Source of the DNA: Prevotella sp. Rep29
GTDB taxonomy: Bacteria; Bacteroidota; Bacteroidia; Bacteroidales; Bacteroidaceae
Assembly: GCF_019551475.1 (NCBI RefSeq)
Contig: NZ_CP047159.1
Location: 558,001 to 622,000, forward strand
Reading direction: 5' to 3'
DNA length: 64,000 bases
Shown here: in pieces, positions 8,954 to 16,414 of the stretch
How positions within the stretch are numbered: position 1 is the stretch's first letter
How the letters are laid out: each line of letters begins with the position of its first letter
Translations under genes and position numbers: made by a program
The notes under the pieces: model-generated
Databases searched by the model: none
What the model was told of the DNA's origin: nothing
The model's input: the letters and a program-made list of their open reading frames with translations, nothing else

Positions 8954-8961
8954 CAAAATTA
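8954..8961 (-). promoter_or_regulatory. -7 element of the ATPase-nuclease operon
   Basis: On the minus strand TAATTTTG matches TAnnTTTG and lies 20 bp before the ATPase ATG. No good -33 is visible. A plus-strand promoter lies about 60 bp away, so the region is divergent. Confidence 0.45.
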
Positions 8962-9010
8962 ATTCTTTTTTCTCAATTACTAATGTAATTCCTCAAAAAA
9001 CACTCTAAAA

Positions 9011-9042
9011 TTTGCACAATTCGGATATTTTGTGTACCTTTG
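9011..9042 (+). promoter_or_regulatory. Bacteroidetes-type promoter for a short RNA
   Basis: TTTG (9011-9014), 20 nt, then TACCTTTG (9035-9042) is an exact consensus match on the plus strand. Transcription would start near 9048, yet no protein-coding gene of useful length follows. Confidence 0.55.
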
Positions 9043-9047
9043 TCTAC

Positions 9048-9187
9048 GACAATGAGCCATTAAAACAGGCTGGTGACTCTGCGTCGGGAGTTCATTGACA
9101 AGCAAATCACGGCAGAATGAGGAAATGAGAACCGTTGCCAGTTCGTAACCCCGATTTTTCTCAATCCTCGGAACTGCCTTTATTTAC
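9048..9187 (+). ncRNA. Candidate structured small RNA divergent from the ATPase operon
   Basis: Downstream of a consensus promoter the sequence can fold into a long irregular stem. GGCAG (9111-9115), GAGG (9119-9122) and TGAG (9126-9129) pair in order with CTCA (9160-9163), CCTC (9166-9169) and CTGCC (9174-9178). A T-rich stretch follows, so the 3' end looks like a terminator. The longest reading frames here are only 15-20 codons. It could be a leader, a regulator of the defence pair or a remnant. From 9188 to 9350 nothing further is recognised. Confidence 0.35.
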
Positions 9188-9354
9188 AAAAGGTTTGCGA
9201 TTTCTTCCAAAGTTACAAAATAAAATTGTAAACAAGTTTTTTTCCTTACTTCTTTTATGTTTTGAGCAATTCATTGAACTCATATTAACGTGAGTCCGAT
9301 ATAAGGGTGACGAGAATCCTGCGATGTTTCTCCTTCTATTTTTTATTGAATTCT

Positions 9355-9580
9355 GTTGGGATTATATATCCCTGTAGGCTGGCGCCAGCCATCCTACAAA
9401 AGCAAATGAGCCTTAAAAGATTTGAAAGTGAACTTTCCATCTTCTAAAACTCATTTCCTTTCGTGATCCCGTTGGGATTGCATATCCCCGTAGGCTGGCG
9501 CCAGCCATCCTACAAAATCTTAAAAGGAGTTCTGAGAATCTGAAAGCGAGCTTTCATTCCCATTACTCCTTTTAATTTTT
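9355..9580. repeat. Two tandem structured repeats at the 3' end of tRNA-Arg
   Basis: Two units of 116 and 119 bp run from 9355 and 9471 up to the tRNA gene. Each begins with GTTGGGATT, the complement of the tRNA T-arm. The second unit is preceded by CGTGATCCCG, the same bases as the tRNA 3' end at 9581-9590. Each unit then has a 24-bp hairpin with the perfect palindrome GGCTGGCGCCAGCC (9374-9397 and 9490-9513) and a second stem-loop whose sequence differs but whose pairing is kept. In unit 1 this is AAATGAG/CTCATTT outside and GAAAGTGAACTTTC inside; in unit 2 it is TTAAAAGGAGT/ACTCCTTTTAA outside and GAAAGCGAGCTTTC inside. Duplicated tRNA ends are what integrases leave behind. Confidence 0.7.
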
Positions 9581-9582
9581 CG

Positions 9583-9656
9583 TGATCCCGTTGGGATTCA
9601 AACCCAAGACCTTCAGAACCGGAATCTGACGCTCTATTCAGCTAAGCTACGGGACC
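9583..9656 (-). tRNA. tRNA-Arg (anticodon CCG)
   Basis: On the minus strand the 74-nt gene has a full cloverleaf. The acceptor stem is GGTCCCG with CGGGATC (one G-U), the anticodon stem TCAGA/TCTGA encloses TTCCGGT (anticodon CCG, reading CGG), and the T-stem TTGGG/CCCAA encloses TTTGAAT. The discriminator base is A and CCA is not encoded. The gene's 3' end faces the accessory island, and copies of that 3' end lie in the adjacent repeats, so this tRNA is the likely integration site. Confidence 0.93.
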
Positions 9657-9743
9657 GTTACGGGTTGCAAAAGTAAGGAAAATTATCGAATTGGGCAAAT
9701 TTTTTGTGTGAGATGTTTTTACGTTCAGAACTTTAGGGTTCGT

Positions 9744-11483
9744 TTAGATGATTTCAAGTTGCAGGGCGTCGCTGAGTTTCTTGATGGGCGAATAGCTTTT
9801 TTTCATATCTTCGAGTTGCTCTTTCTTCGTGAGTGCTATTTTTGTTTCGCCGATTTCTGCCAGTCGTAGGGTGAAATTGATGCTCCCATTGTGCAGGTCT
9901 TTTGCCATGGTTGCCTGTATTCGTCCTTTGATGGGTGTGATTTCGTCGATAAGCAGCTGGTTGTCGATGACGAGTTCGATGTTGGGGTAGTCGGCAATTT
10001 TCGGTACGATGTTTTTCAGTCGCATTGCCGTGGCAGTCATTTGTCTCGGCATGCGGCTACACATGGCGTACCATGCTTTTTCTAAGTCATCTTGTGTGAA
10101 CTTGTTCTGTTCGTCCTGATTGATGAGTAGTTTCTCTTCTTCCTTTGTTTCCTCTTTCTTGTTCAGGTTTTTCAGGGAGATGAGCGACTCTTTGAGATTG
10201 ATTTTCTTTTTCGGTGTAGGTACATTCTGTGGGGGCAGCTGTCCGGTTGTTGCCTGTTTGTCGTTTGTTTCAGGTTTTTTCGCCTCAGTCACCTGTGAGA
10301 CTGATTTTGGCGAAACGGCTGCTGCCAGTTTTTTGAACAGGGTTTTTAATCTTCTCGCAGGGCGGCGCCCCGAGCCGGGAACGTCTTCATCCTCTTGCGT
10401 GAGTTGTGCCACCTCGATGAGCGTAAGTTCTGTCAGTAGTCGTTTTGAGGAACTTTGCCGGTAGTTGATTTCGCAGTTGTTGAGCAGCCGCAGTGCAGCG
10501 TAAAGGAATTTGGTCGGGCATTTCTGTGCCTGTTGCTGGAACTTCTCTTTCTGCTGCTGACTAACTTCCAGCAGTGGGAGTGTCGCGGCATCCTTAGCCA
10601 TCATGACGTTTCTCACGTGTGCAGCCAGTCCGTTGATGAGGTGTCCGGGGTCAAATCCTTTGTTGATAATGTCGTTCAGCAGGAGCATGATGTCGCTCAC
10701 TTTGTTTTCCAACGCCAGGTCGATGATTCGGAAATGGTTGTCCGATTCGAGTACGTTGAGGTCTTCGATGACCTTTTCGAGTGTGATGTTGCCTTGACTG
10801 TAGGAGGCGACTTGGTCGAAGATGGAGAGAGCGTCGCGCATGCCGCCGTCCGCTTTCTCGGCAATGATGCCCAGTGCTTCTTCTTCGTAAGTGATTCCTT
10901 CTTTTTCCGCCACTTGTTTGAGGTGGGCGATGATATTGGGAACGGTCATTCTGTCGAAGTCAAATATCTGGCATCGTGAGATGATCGTCGGTAGAATCTT
11001 GTGCTTTTCGGTCGTGGCAAGAATGAAGATGACGTACGACGGCGGTTCTTCCAGCGTTTTGAGAAACGAGTTGAAAGCGGCAGCCGACAGCATGTGCACC
11101 TCGTCGATGATAAATACCTTGTATTTTCCTATCTGCGGAGGTATGCGCGTCTGTTCCATCAGTGTCTTCATTTGGTCCACACCGTTGTTTGATGCGGCAT
11201 CCAGTTCGAAGATGTTATACGAGCGGCCGTTGTTGAATGCCTGACAGCTCTCGCACTCTCCGCATGCCTCTCCGTCTGCAGTGGGATTGCTGCAGTTGAT
11301 AGCTTTGGCGAAGATGCGCGCGCAGGTGGTCTTTCCCACGCCGCGCGGTCCGCAGAAAAGGTAGGCGTGCGCCAGCTTTCCGCTCTTCACGGCATTCTTC
11401 AGCGTTGTTGTCAGAGCCTCTTGTCCCACGACGCTGTCAAACGTCATGGGGCGATATTTGCGTGCTGATACGATATATTCCAT
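9744..11483 (-). CDS. dnaX: DNA polymerase III subunit gamma/tau
   Basis: A 579-residue clamp-loader ATPase, starting at the ATG at 11483 (MEYIVSARKYRP); the frame is open further upstream but lacks DnaX sequence there. It shows the classic N-terminal order: RPMTFDSVVGQ, Walker A GPRGVGKTTCA, the four-Cys zinc module (CSNPTADGEACGECESC), Walker B IIDEVHML, and the sensor region ATTEKHKILPTIISRCQ. Domain III follows to about residue 370. A Lys/Gln-rich linker (about 390-460) separates a C-terminal tau-like domain that would contact the alpha subunit (dnaE, also in this window). It marks the right core boundary of the island beyond tRNA-Arg. Confidence 0.96.
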   Translation of the reverse strand: MEYIVSARKYRPMTFDSVVGQEALTTTLKNAVKSGKLAHAYLFCGPRGVGKTTCARIFAKAINCSNPTADGEACGECESCQAFNNGRSYNIFELDAASNNGVDQMKTLMEQTRIPPQIGKYKVFIIDEVHMLSAAAFNSFLKTLEEPPSYVIFILATTEKHKILPTIISRCQIFDFDRMTVPNIIAHLKQVAEKEGITYEEEALGIIAEKADGGMRDALSIFDQVASYSQGNITLEKVIEDLNVLESDNHFRIIDLALENKVSDIMLLLNDIINKGFDPGHLINGLAAHVRNVMMAKDAATLPLLEVSQQQKEKFQQQAQKCPTKFLYAALRLLNNCEINYRQSSSKRLLTELTLIEVAQLTQEDEDVPGSGRRPARRLKTLFKKLAAAVSPKSVSQVTEAKKPETNDKQATTGQLPPQNVPTPKKKINLKESLISLKNLNKKEETKEEEKLLINQDEQNKFTQDDLEKAWYAMCSRMPRQMTATAMRLKNIVPKIADYPNIELVIDNQLLIDEITPIKGRIQATMAKDLHNGSINFTLRLAEIGETKIALTKKEQLEDMKKSYSPIKKLSDALQLEII

Positions 11484-11657
11484 GCGTATTGAATGATTGA
11501 ATGTTTGTGCAAAATTACGAAAAACAATTGAGAATCGTGTGCGATTTCGTCCTAAATTCTTCTTCGTAGATTCAACTTCAAAATGCAACTACGTCTGCAA
11601 AGGTGCAAAAAAAGTATTATATATTGAAGTTTCGGAAGTGCCGAAATAACTAATACT

Positions 11658-12133
11658 CAGTCGCCTGTGGCGAGAAATCTTTCAAATCTGTACAAATCAA
11701 ACAAATCTATTTTGAAAGATTTGAAAGGATTTGTGTGATTTCTGTCACGGAGTGACACTCATTTTCAGATGTTTTTCAGTCGCCTGTGGCGAGAAATCTT
11801 TCAAATCTGTACAAATCAAACAAATCTATTTTGAAAGATTTGAAAAGATTTGTGAGATTTCTATCACGAAGTGATACTCATTTTCAGATGTTTTTCAGTC
11901 GCCTGTGGCGAGAAATCTTTCAAATCTGTACAAATCAAACAAATCTATTTTGAAAGATTTGAAAAGATTTGTGAGATTTCTATCACGAAGTGATACTCAT
12001 TTTCAGATGTTTTTCAGTCGCCTACGGCGAGAAATCTTTCAAATCTGTACAAATCAAACAAATCTATTTTGAAAGATTTGAAAAGATTTGTGAGATTTCT
12101 ATCACGAAGTGATACTCATTTTCAGATATTTAG
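11658..12133. repeat. Four tandem copies of a 119-bp structured repeat
   Basis: Copies begin at 11658, 11777, 11896 and 12015 with CAGTCGCC and are nearly identical. Each unit contains TCGCC-tgt-GGCGA (loop tac in copy 4), a CAAATCT...AGATTTG hairpin in the middle, and a 3' hairpin. The 3' hairpin is GTCAC-gga-GTGAC in copy 1 but ATCAC-gaa-GTGAT in copies 2-4, so the closing pair has changed on both sides. The block fills most of the gap after dnaX. A diverged relative lies at 54910-55060. Confidence 0.85.
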
Positions 12134-12178
12134 CACTTGCGAAAGTTGAATTATATACGAATCCAAGTATCTGCTTTT

Positions 12179-12292
12179 TTATTTTTTGATCAGTTTCCGT
12201 TGTCGCGTCTTGCCGTCCTTCACGGCGCGGACGATATAGAGCCCCGACTTCATACCCGAAATGTTTTCATAACAATAAAATTTAATTTCATT
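12179..12292 (-). pseudogene. Remnant of a T9SS C-terminal sorting domain
   Basis: In the frame directly after the stop of the lipoprotein gene at 12293, the minus strand reads on with ENISGMKSGLYIVRAVKDGK and then a basic end KLIKK before TAA at 12179. The motif GLYIVRA-x(n)-GK-x(n)-KLIK is the last strand pair of type A T9SS sorting domains in Bacteroidetes. Only about 30 of the usual 70-80 residues remain, so it is a leftover of a deleted secreted-protein gene, or the lipoprotein gene has acquired an early stop. The lipoprotein itself does not look like a T9SS cargo, so a leftover is more likely. Confidence 0.5.
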
Positions 12293-12766
12293 TCATTTTC
12301 TTATCCTAATCTTGTGTAGATATGCCTTAAAAGGGAGATCTATTGAAAATCCTGGATCAACTATATTCCAGTGTCGATTTGTGACAGATGCCGTGATATA
12401 AACTTTGCTATGTAAAGGAATGTTATACTTTTCCAATTTCGCTGTTTCAACTAAAACTATTCTTGTAAGAAAAGGATTAAAATTTGAACTAATGGCAACA
12501 TCTAAAGAATCTGCATCGTAAGGATGGTACCGACTAAATAAAATTTTCGTATATGCCCCATTTGTTCTTGTTTCTATCGTATCTACATACGCAGGTATAT
12601 CCACAAGCTCCTCTATAATCAGCTCAGGATAACTTTCATCCCAGAAAGAAACTTCTTGTTCATCCTCATCATTGCTGCACGCCGTCAGCGTCATGCTCAT
12701 CGCAAGGAGCAGAAGGGCGGAGAAAAGGAGTTGGTGCCACGGTTCGAATCTTTGTCTTTGTTTCAT
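12293..12766 (-). CDS. Small lipoprotein of unknown function
   Basis: A 157-residue protein with a clear lipoprotein signal: basic start, hydrophobic stretch LLFSALLLLAMSMTL and lipobox LTAC, giving a mature protein from Cys30 with an acidic head (SNDEDEQE). The acidic residues just after the Cys fit surface export in Bacteroidetes. The rest is beta-rich, with no family recognised. A -7 element on the minus strand (TATATTTG, 12819-12826) lies about 50 bp upstream. It stands alone between repeat blocks. Confidence 0.75.
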   Translation of the reverse strand: MKQRQRFEPWHQLLFSALLLLAMSMTLTACSNDEDEQEVSFWDESYPELIIEELVDIPAYVDTIETRTNGAYTKILFSRYHPYDADSLDVAISSNFNPFLTRIVLVETAKLEKYNIPLHSKVYITASVTNRHWNIVDPGFSIDLPFKAYLHKIRIRK

Positions 12767-12818
12767 CGTCAGATATGTTTTAACGGGTTAAATCATTTTT
12801 ATATAAACTTGTTGCTTG

Positions 12819-12826
12819 CAAATATA
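12819..12826 (-). promoter_or_regulatory. -7 element of the 12.3-kb lipoprotein gene
   Basis: On the minus strand TATATTTG matches TAnnTTTG, with an A/T-rich stretch upstream and a TTG about 21 nt further. Between here and 13407 there is no gene, only the palindrome array. Confidence 0.45.
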
Positions 12827-13007
12827 CGAAAAAAGAATTTGTTTTCCCAATTTTTCGACGAGTAATTTATTCGTAAAAAACACGCCGGTGGCAGCAGGGC
12901 AGGGCAGGAGAGAAGGCATTGGATGTGTGTGAAAAGGATGCTGGATGTGTGTCAGAGGAATCTGTGAGTGCCCTGTGAGGGTGTCAGAAAATGAGGGAAC
13001 AGATTCT

Positions 13008-13139
13008 AAAAGTGAAACTCTTTTCAAGCAAATTCACTGAAATTGGTGACCAAATTCACTGAATTTGATGAGTAAATTCACTGAATTTGTTTTTTCATAG
13101 TCGAACTTTCACAAAGTAAATCAACTTGATTTGATGAAA
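13008..13139. repeat. 22-bp-period palindrome array, locus A (six units)
   Basis: Units start at 13008, 13030, 13052, 13074, 13096 and 13118, exactly 22 bp apart. Each has a roughly 15-16-bp imperfect palindrome followed by a 6-7-nt linker. Examples are AAATTCACTGAATTT (units 3 and 4) and AAATCAACTTGATTT (unit 6). Unit 5 is the most degraded. The palindrome sequence changes between units but the dyad is kept. The array lies between the divergent lipoprotein and the FtsB/DivIC-like gene. Confidence 0.7.
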
Positions 13140-13321
13140 GGAAGTCGTGTCTTTGAGTGGAGATATAGGTGATTTTTGCAAGTGATGGTTGAGGCTCTGA
13201 TGTGCAAAAAATGCCGATTTCATCGATAAAATTGGTCTTTTCATCCACTTTTTTCAATCTTTTCGGGGTGCAGTCTGAAAAAATAAAAAAGATTTTGTGG
13301 TGTGGAAATGGAAAAAAGTAT

Positions 13322-13329
13322 TATCTTTG
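13322..13329 (+). promoter_or_regulatory. -7 element of the FtsB/DivIC-like operon
   Basis: TATCTTTG matches TAnnTTTG, 80 bp before the ATG at 13409, leaving a leader of about 75 nt. Confidence 0.5.
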
Positions 13330-13408
13330 CAAAGGCTAAGCGTTTCCGGTCAGTTTCGGTTAACTGCCGGCGGGCGCTCTGATAAGTACACCTAAACATC
13401 TGCGAATA

Positions 13409-13738
13409 ATGAAAACGAACCGTTTCAATTCTGTATGGAACTTCCTCGGACGCTTCAAGTACATCATCGTGATTGTGCTTGGCGTTGCGCTGGTGGGTTT
13501 CATTGATGAGAACAGTTTTGTGAAGCGGATAGAGTATGATTATCAGATTAAGGTCTTGAAGGCGGAAATCAGCAAGTATGATGAAATCTACAAGCGGGAT
13601 TCTCTTCGTGTGGCAGAGTTGCAGAGCAGTCCGAAAGCTATCTCGAAGATTGCCCGTGAGCGCTATTTCATGAAAGCCGATGATGAGGATATTTACGTCT
13701 TGAGTACTGACGAACAACCGACAACCGACGACAACTGA
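13409..13738 (+). CDS. FtsB/DivIC-type septum formation initiator
   Basis: A 109-residue bitopic membrane protein: short basic cytoplasmic head, one membrane segment (about 18-34, YIIVIVLGVALVGFI), then a periplasmic coiled coil (RIEYDYQIKVLKAEISKYDE). The Pro/Lys-containing end ARERYFMKADDEDIYVL is typical of the DivIC family, which bridges FtsL-like and FtsQ-like proteins in the divisome. The last base of its TGA is the first base of the next ATG (TGATG), so the following membrane protein is translationally coupled to it. Confidence 0.85.
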   Translation: MKTNRFNSVWNFLGRFKYIIVIVLGVALVGFIDENSFVKRIEYDYQIKVLKAEISKYDEIYKRDSLRVAELQSSPKAISKIARERYFMKADDEDIYVLSTDEQPTTDDN

Positions 13739-14166
13739 TGAACCCATTAAATCGATTTCAGAGTTTTCTTTTTCTCTTAGGCGGCTTGCTGATGGTGGCA
13801 GGCGTGGGGTGCTATGTGTTCCAGTTTCAGATGAAGGTGGTGTGCTGGGTCTGTCTTGGCGGCGCGCTTTTGTTTGCATTGATGCAGATTCAGCAGCGCT
13901 ACGATGGCGACAGTTTCGTGATTCGCCGTCTGCGGCGGATGATGCTCCTGGCAGACGTGCTTTTTGTCGTGGCAGGCTTGCTGATGGTCGAGACGCAGTA
14001 TGGCTATCTCCGTCCGCTGTTCCCCGACCTCACGACCTATATACAATATATATATAATAAGTGGATTATCGCCCTTCTCGTCGCAGCTATCTTGGAAATC
14101 TATACCGTTCACCGGATATCGAGCGAACTGAGTAAAGAGAACTTTAATAAAGACAAAAAACGCTAA
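13738..14166 (+). CDS. Four-helix membrane protein of unknown function
   Basis: A 142-residue integral membrane protein with four hydrophobic segments (about 8-28, 32-50, 68-84, 103-122) and a basic C-terminal tail (ELSKENFNKDKKR). No family is named with confidence. Its coupling to the septation gene, through the shared TGATG, suggests co-expression with the divisome gene. The stop is followed by about 90 bp holding the promoter of the next lipoprotein gene. Confidence 0.75.
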   Translation: MNPLNRFQSFLFLLGGLLMVAGVGCYVFQFQMKVVCWVCLGGALLFALMQIQQRYDGDSFVIRRLRRMMLLADVLFVVAGLLMVETQYGYLRPLFPDLTTYIQYIYNKWIIALLVAAILEIYTVHRISSELSKENFNKDKKR

Positions 14167-14225
14167 AAGTTCGTAGAATATCATTAAATAGCATAAAAAT
14201 ATTTTTTTACTTCGAGAAATGATAT

Positions 14226-14233
14226 TATTTTTG
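14226..14233 (+). promoter_or_regulatory. -7 element before the DUF4369-type lipoprotein gene
   Basis: TATTTTTG matches TAnnTTTG, 26 bp before the ATG at 14260. Confidence 0.45.
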
Positions 14234-14259
14234 TCGGTGCGAAAAGGCTAATCATCATT

Positions 14260-15054
14260 ATGAATAGAGTTATATATGCATTTTTCACTCTGTCGGTTCT
14301 GGCATCTTGTGCCGGTTCCTACAACATTCAGGGGACTTCAAATGTGTCGAACCTTGATGGTCAGATGCTGTATCTGAAGGTCTTGCAGAATCAGGATTTG
14401 TCGAACGTTGACTCGTGTGACATCATTCACGGGCGGTTCACGTTCACAGGCACCGTCGATTCGGTGAAAATGGCAAGTATCTATATCAACGATGAGAGTG
14501 TGCTGCCTTTGGTGCTTGAAAACGGGGATATTACCATCCAGATTACCCAGACGCAGCAAGTGGTGAGCGGTACGCCGTTGAACGACAAGCTGTTTACCTT
14601 CATCAGAAGCTATGACCAGTTGCAGAACCAGCAGATGGAACTGGTTCACAAGCATGACCGTGCCATCATGGATGGCAGCGACATGGAGCAGGTGAGCCGG
14701 CAACTGAACGAAGAGTATATACAGATAAACGAAAAACTCGACAAATTGATTACCTCGTTCATCGTGGAAAACTTCGACAACGTGCTCGGACCGGGCGTGT
14801 TCATGATGGTGACCAACAATTATCCCTATCCGATGTTCTCGCCATGGATTGACGACGTGATGAGCAAGGCGACACCGACGTTCAAGAACGATTCTTACGT
14901 AAAGTGGTATATGGAGACGGCGGAGCGTGTGCAGAACATACAAAACGGCATGGAGACACTGCCTCCATCGCAGGGCACGCACATGACCAATGCACCGGCA
15001 CCTCCGACACCCAACCAGTTGGCACACCCGACCGGGAAACAAAAAAATCAGTAA
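14260..15054 (+). CDS. DUF4369-domain lipoprotein
   Basis: A 264-residue lipoprotein with signal MNRVIYAFFTLSVLASC (lipobox LASC, Cys17). The beta-rich N-terminal domain (about 20-115) reads LDGQMLYLKVL ... SCDIIHGRFTFTGTVDSV ... PLVLENGDITIQI, the pattern of DUF4369, found in Bacteroidetes fused to thioredoxin-like domains. Here no CxxC thioredoxin domain follows; the rest is helical and ends in a Pro/Gln-rich tail. It is thus a thioredoxin-less relative, possibly an envelope stress or redox accessory. It lies 24 bp before the dihydroorotase gene and could be co-transcribed. Confidence 0.75.
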   Translation: MNRVIYAFFTLSVLASCAGSYNIQGTSNVSNLDGQMLYLKVLQNQDLSNVDSCDIIHGRFTFTGTVDSVKMASIYINDESVLPLVLENGDITIQITQTQQVVSGTPLNDKLFTFIRSYDQLQNQQMELVHKHDRAIMDGSDMEQVSRQLNEEYIQINEKLDKLITSFIVENFDNVLGPGVFMMVTNNYPYPMFSPWIDDVMSKATPTFKNDSYVKWYMETAERVQNIQNGMETLPPSQGTHMTNAPAPPTPNQLAHPTGKQKNQ

Positions 15055-15078
15055 CAGCCAAATCTGTAAAGACTGCGC

Positions 15079-16401
15079 ATGAGAATATTATTGTCTGATG
15101 CAACAATAATCAACGAAGACCGGCGCTTCAGGGGAGCAGTCGCCGTAGAAAACGACAGAATTGCTGAAATATATGAAGGAAACAGTGAGCCCCGTGGCAA
15201 CTACGATGAGATTGTAGATGCTGCGGGTTGTTTCGTTCTTCCAGGCATTATTGACACCCATGTCCATTTTCGCGAACCCGGACTGACGGCGAAAGCCGAC
15301 ATCTCCAGTGAGAGCCGTGCCGCTGCCTACGGCGGTGTGACCACTTTCTTCGATATGCCGAATACGGTTCCGCAGACCACGACGATAGAAGCGCTGAATG
15401 ACAAGTTCGACAAGGCAGCCGGAAGCAGTCATGTGAACTATTCCTTCTTCTTCGGAGCGACCAATGACAATGCACCTCTCTTTGCGGAGTTGGACGTGCA
15501 TCGTGTGCCAGGCATCAAGCTGTTTATGGGCTCATCCACGGGAAATATGCTTGTGGACCGTCGCGAGCAGTTGGAGAAAATCTTCCAGTCAGCCCCGTTG
15601 CCCCTTGTAGCGCATTGTGAAGACACCGATATCATCAATCGGAATATGGCGCAGGCGAAGGAGCAACATGGCGAAGACCCGGACATTCGTTGGCACGAGC
15701 ATATTCGTTCGGCAGATGCCTGTTATGACTCCACCAGCAAGGCGGTTGCCTTGGCGCAGCGTTATGGGACGCGGTTGCACGTGGCACACCTGACGACCGA
15801 AAGGGAACTGGCGCTGTTCGGGCATCATCCGAACATCACGGCAGAAGCCGTCATAGCCCATTTGTGCTTTTGCGATGAAGACTATGCGGACAAGGGAAGT
15901 CTTATCAAGTGCAACCCCGCCATTAAGTCGAGGAGCGACCGCACGGCTTTGCGTGCCGCCCTTTGCGACGGGCGTATCGCGACGGTGGGGACAGACCATG
16001 CTCCGCACCTGCTGAGTGAGAAACAAGGGGGATGTGCCCGCGCTGCATCGGGCATGCCGATGATACAGTTTTCGTTGGTCACGATGCTGTCGTTGGTCGA
16101 TGAGGGCGTGCTGACGATGGAGCGTCTCGTGCAACTGATGTGTCATCAGCCGGCGCGACTGTTCGATGTCAGTGAGCGGGGATTTATCCGTAAAGGATAT
16201 AAGGCAGACCTCGTGGTGGTGCGTCCGGAGGCGTGGACCGTCACGGAAAAATGTATTCAGAGCAAGTGTGGCTGGAGTCCGATGACAGGACGCGAATACC
16301 ATTGGAAAGTGGTGCACACGTTTTGCAATGGCAACCACCTGTACGACAACGGGCAATTTGATGACAAGAGCAGGGGAGAAGCAGTAAAGTTCAGAATGTA
16401 A
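15079..16401 (+). CDS. pyrC: Dihydroorotase
   Basis: A 440-residue zinc amidohydrolase that closes N-carbamoyl-aspartate to dihydroorotate in pyrimidine synthesis. The metal-binding motif GIIDTHVHFREPG (about residues 56-68), the later histidines (VAHCEDTD, LHVAHLTT) and the catalytic VGTDHAPHL are all present. The length and the HVHFREPG motif are of the larger type common in Bacteroidetes. The ATG at 15079 gives the expected MRILLSDATI start. Next gene after 13 bp on the same strand. Confidence 0.93.
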   Translation: MRILLSDATIINEDRRFRGAVAVENDRIAEIYEGNSEPRGNYDEIVDAAGCFVLPGIIDTHVHFREPGLTAKADISSESRAAAYGGVTTFFDMPNTVPQTTTIEALNDKFDKAAGSSHVNYSFFFGATNDNAPLFAELDVHRVPGIKLFMGSSTGNMLVDRREQLEKIFQSAPLPLVAHCEDTDIINRNMAQAKEQHGEDPDIRWHEHIRSADACYDSTSKAVALAQRYGTRLHVAHLTTERELALFGHHPNITAEAVIAHLCFCDEDYADKGSLIKCNPAIKSRSDRTALRAALCDGRIATVGTDHAPHLLSEKQGGCARAASGMPMIQFSLVTMLSLVDEGVLTMERLVQLMCHQPARLFDVSERGFIRKGYKADLVVVRPEAWTVTEKCIQSKCGWSPMTGREYHWKVVHTFCNGNHLYDNGQFDDKSRGEAVKFRM

Positions 16402-16414
16402 AAGACGTAGCGAG

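Noticed and set aside
9048..9120. Short reading frames (15-20 codons) in the candidate RNA
   Set aside because: They have no ATG in the protein-like frame and are too short to support as genes.
9355..9580. CRISPR array
   Set aside because: There are only two long units of unequal length with internal hairpins; no short direct repeats with unique spacers and no cas genes nearby.
13008..13139. CRISPR array at the 22-bp palindrome loci
   Set aside because: The period is far too short for repeat plus spacer, the repeated part itself varies, and there are no cas genes.
13241..13879. 212-codon minus-strand frame opposite the FtsB/DivIC-like gene
   Set aside because: It lacks protein family features and overlaps two coupled genes with clear membrane/coiled-coil patterns.
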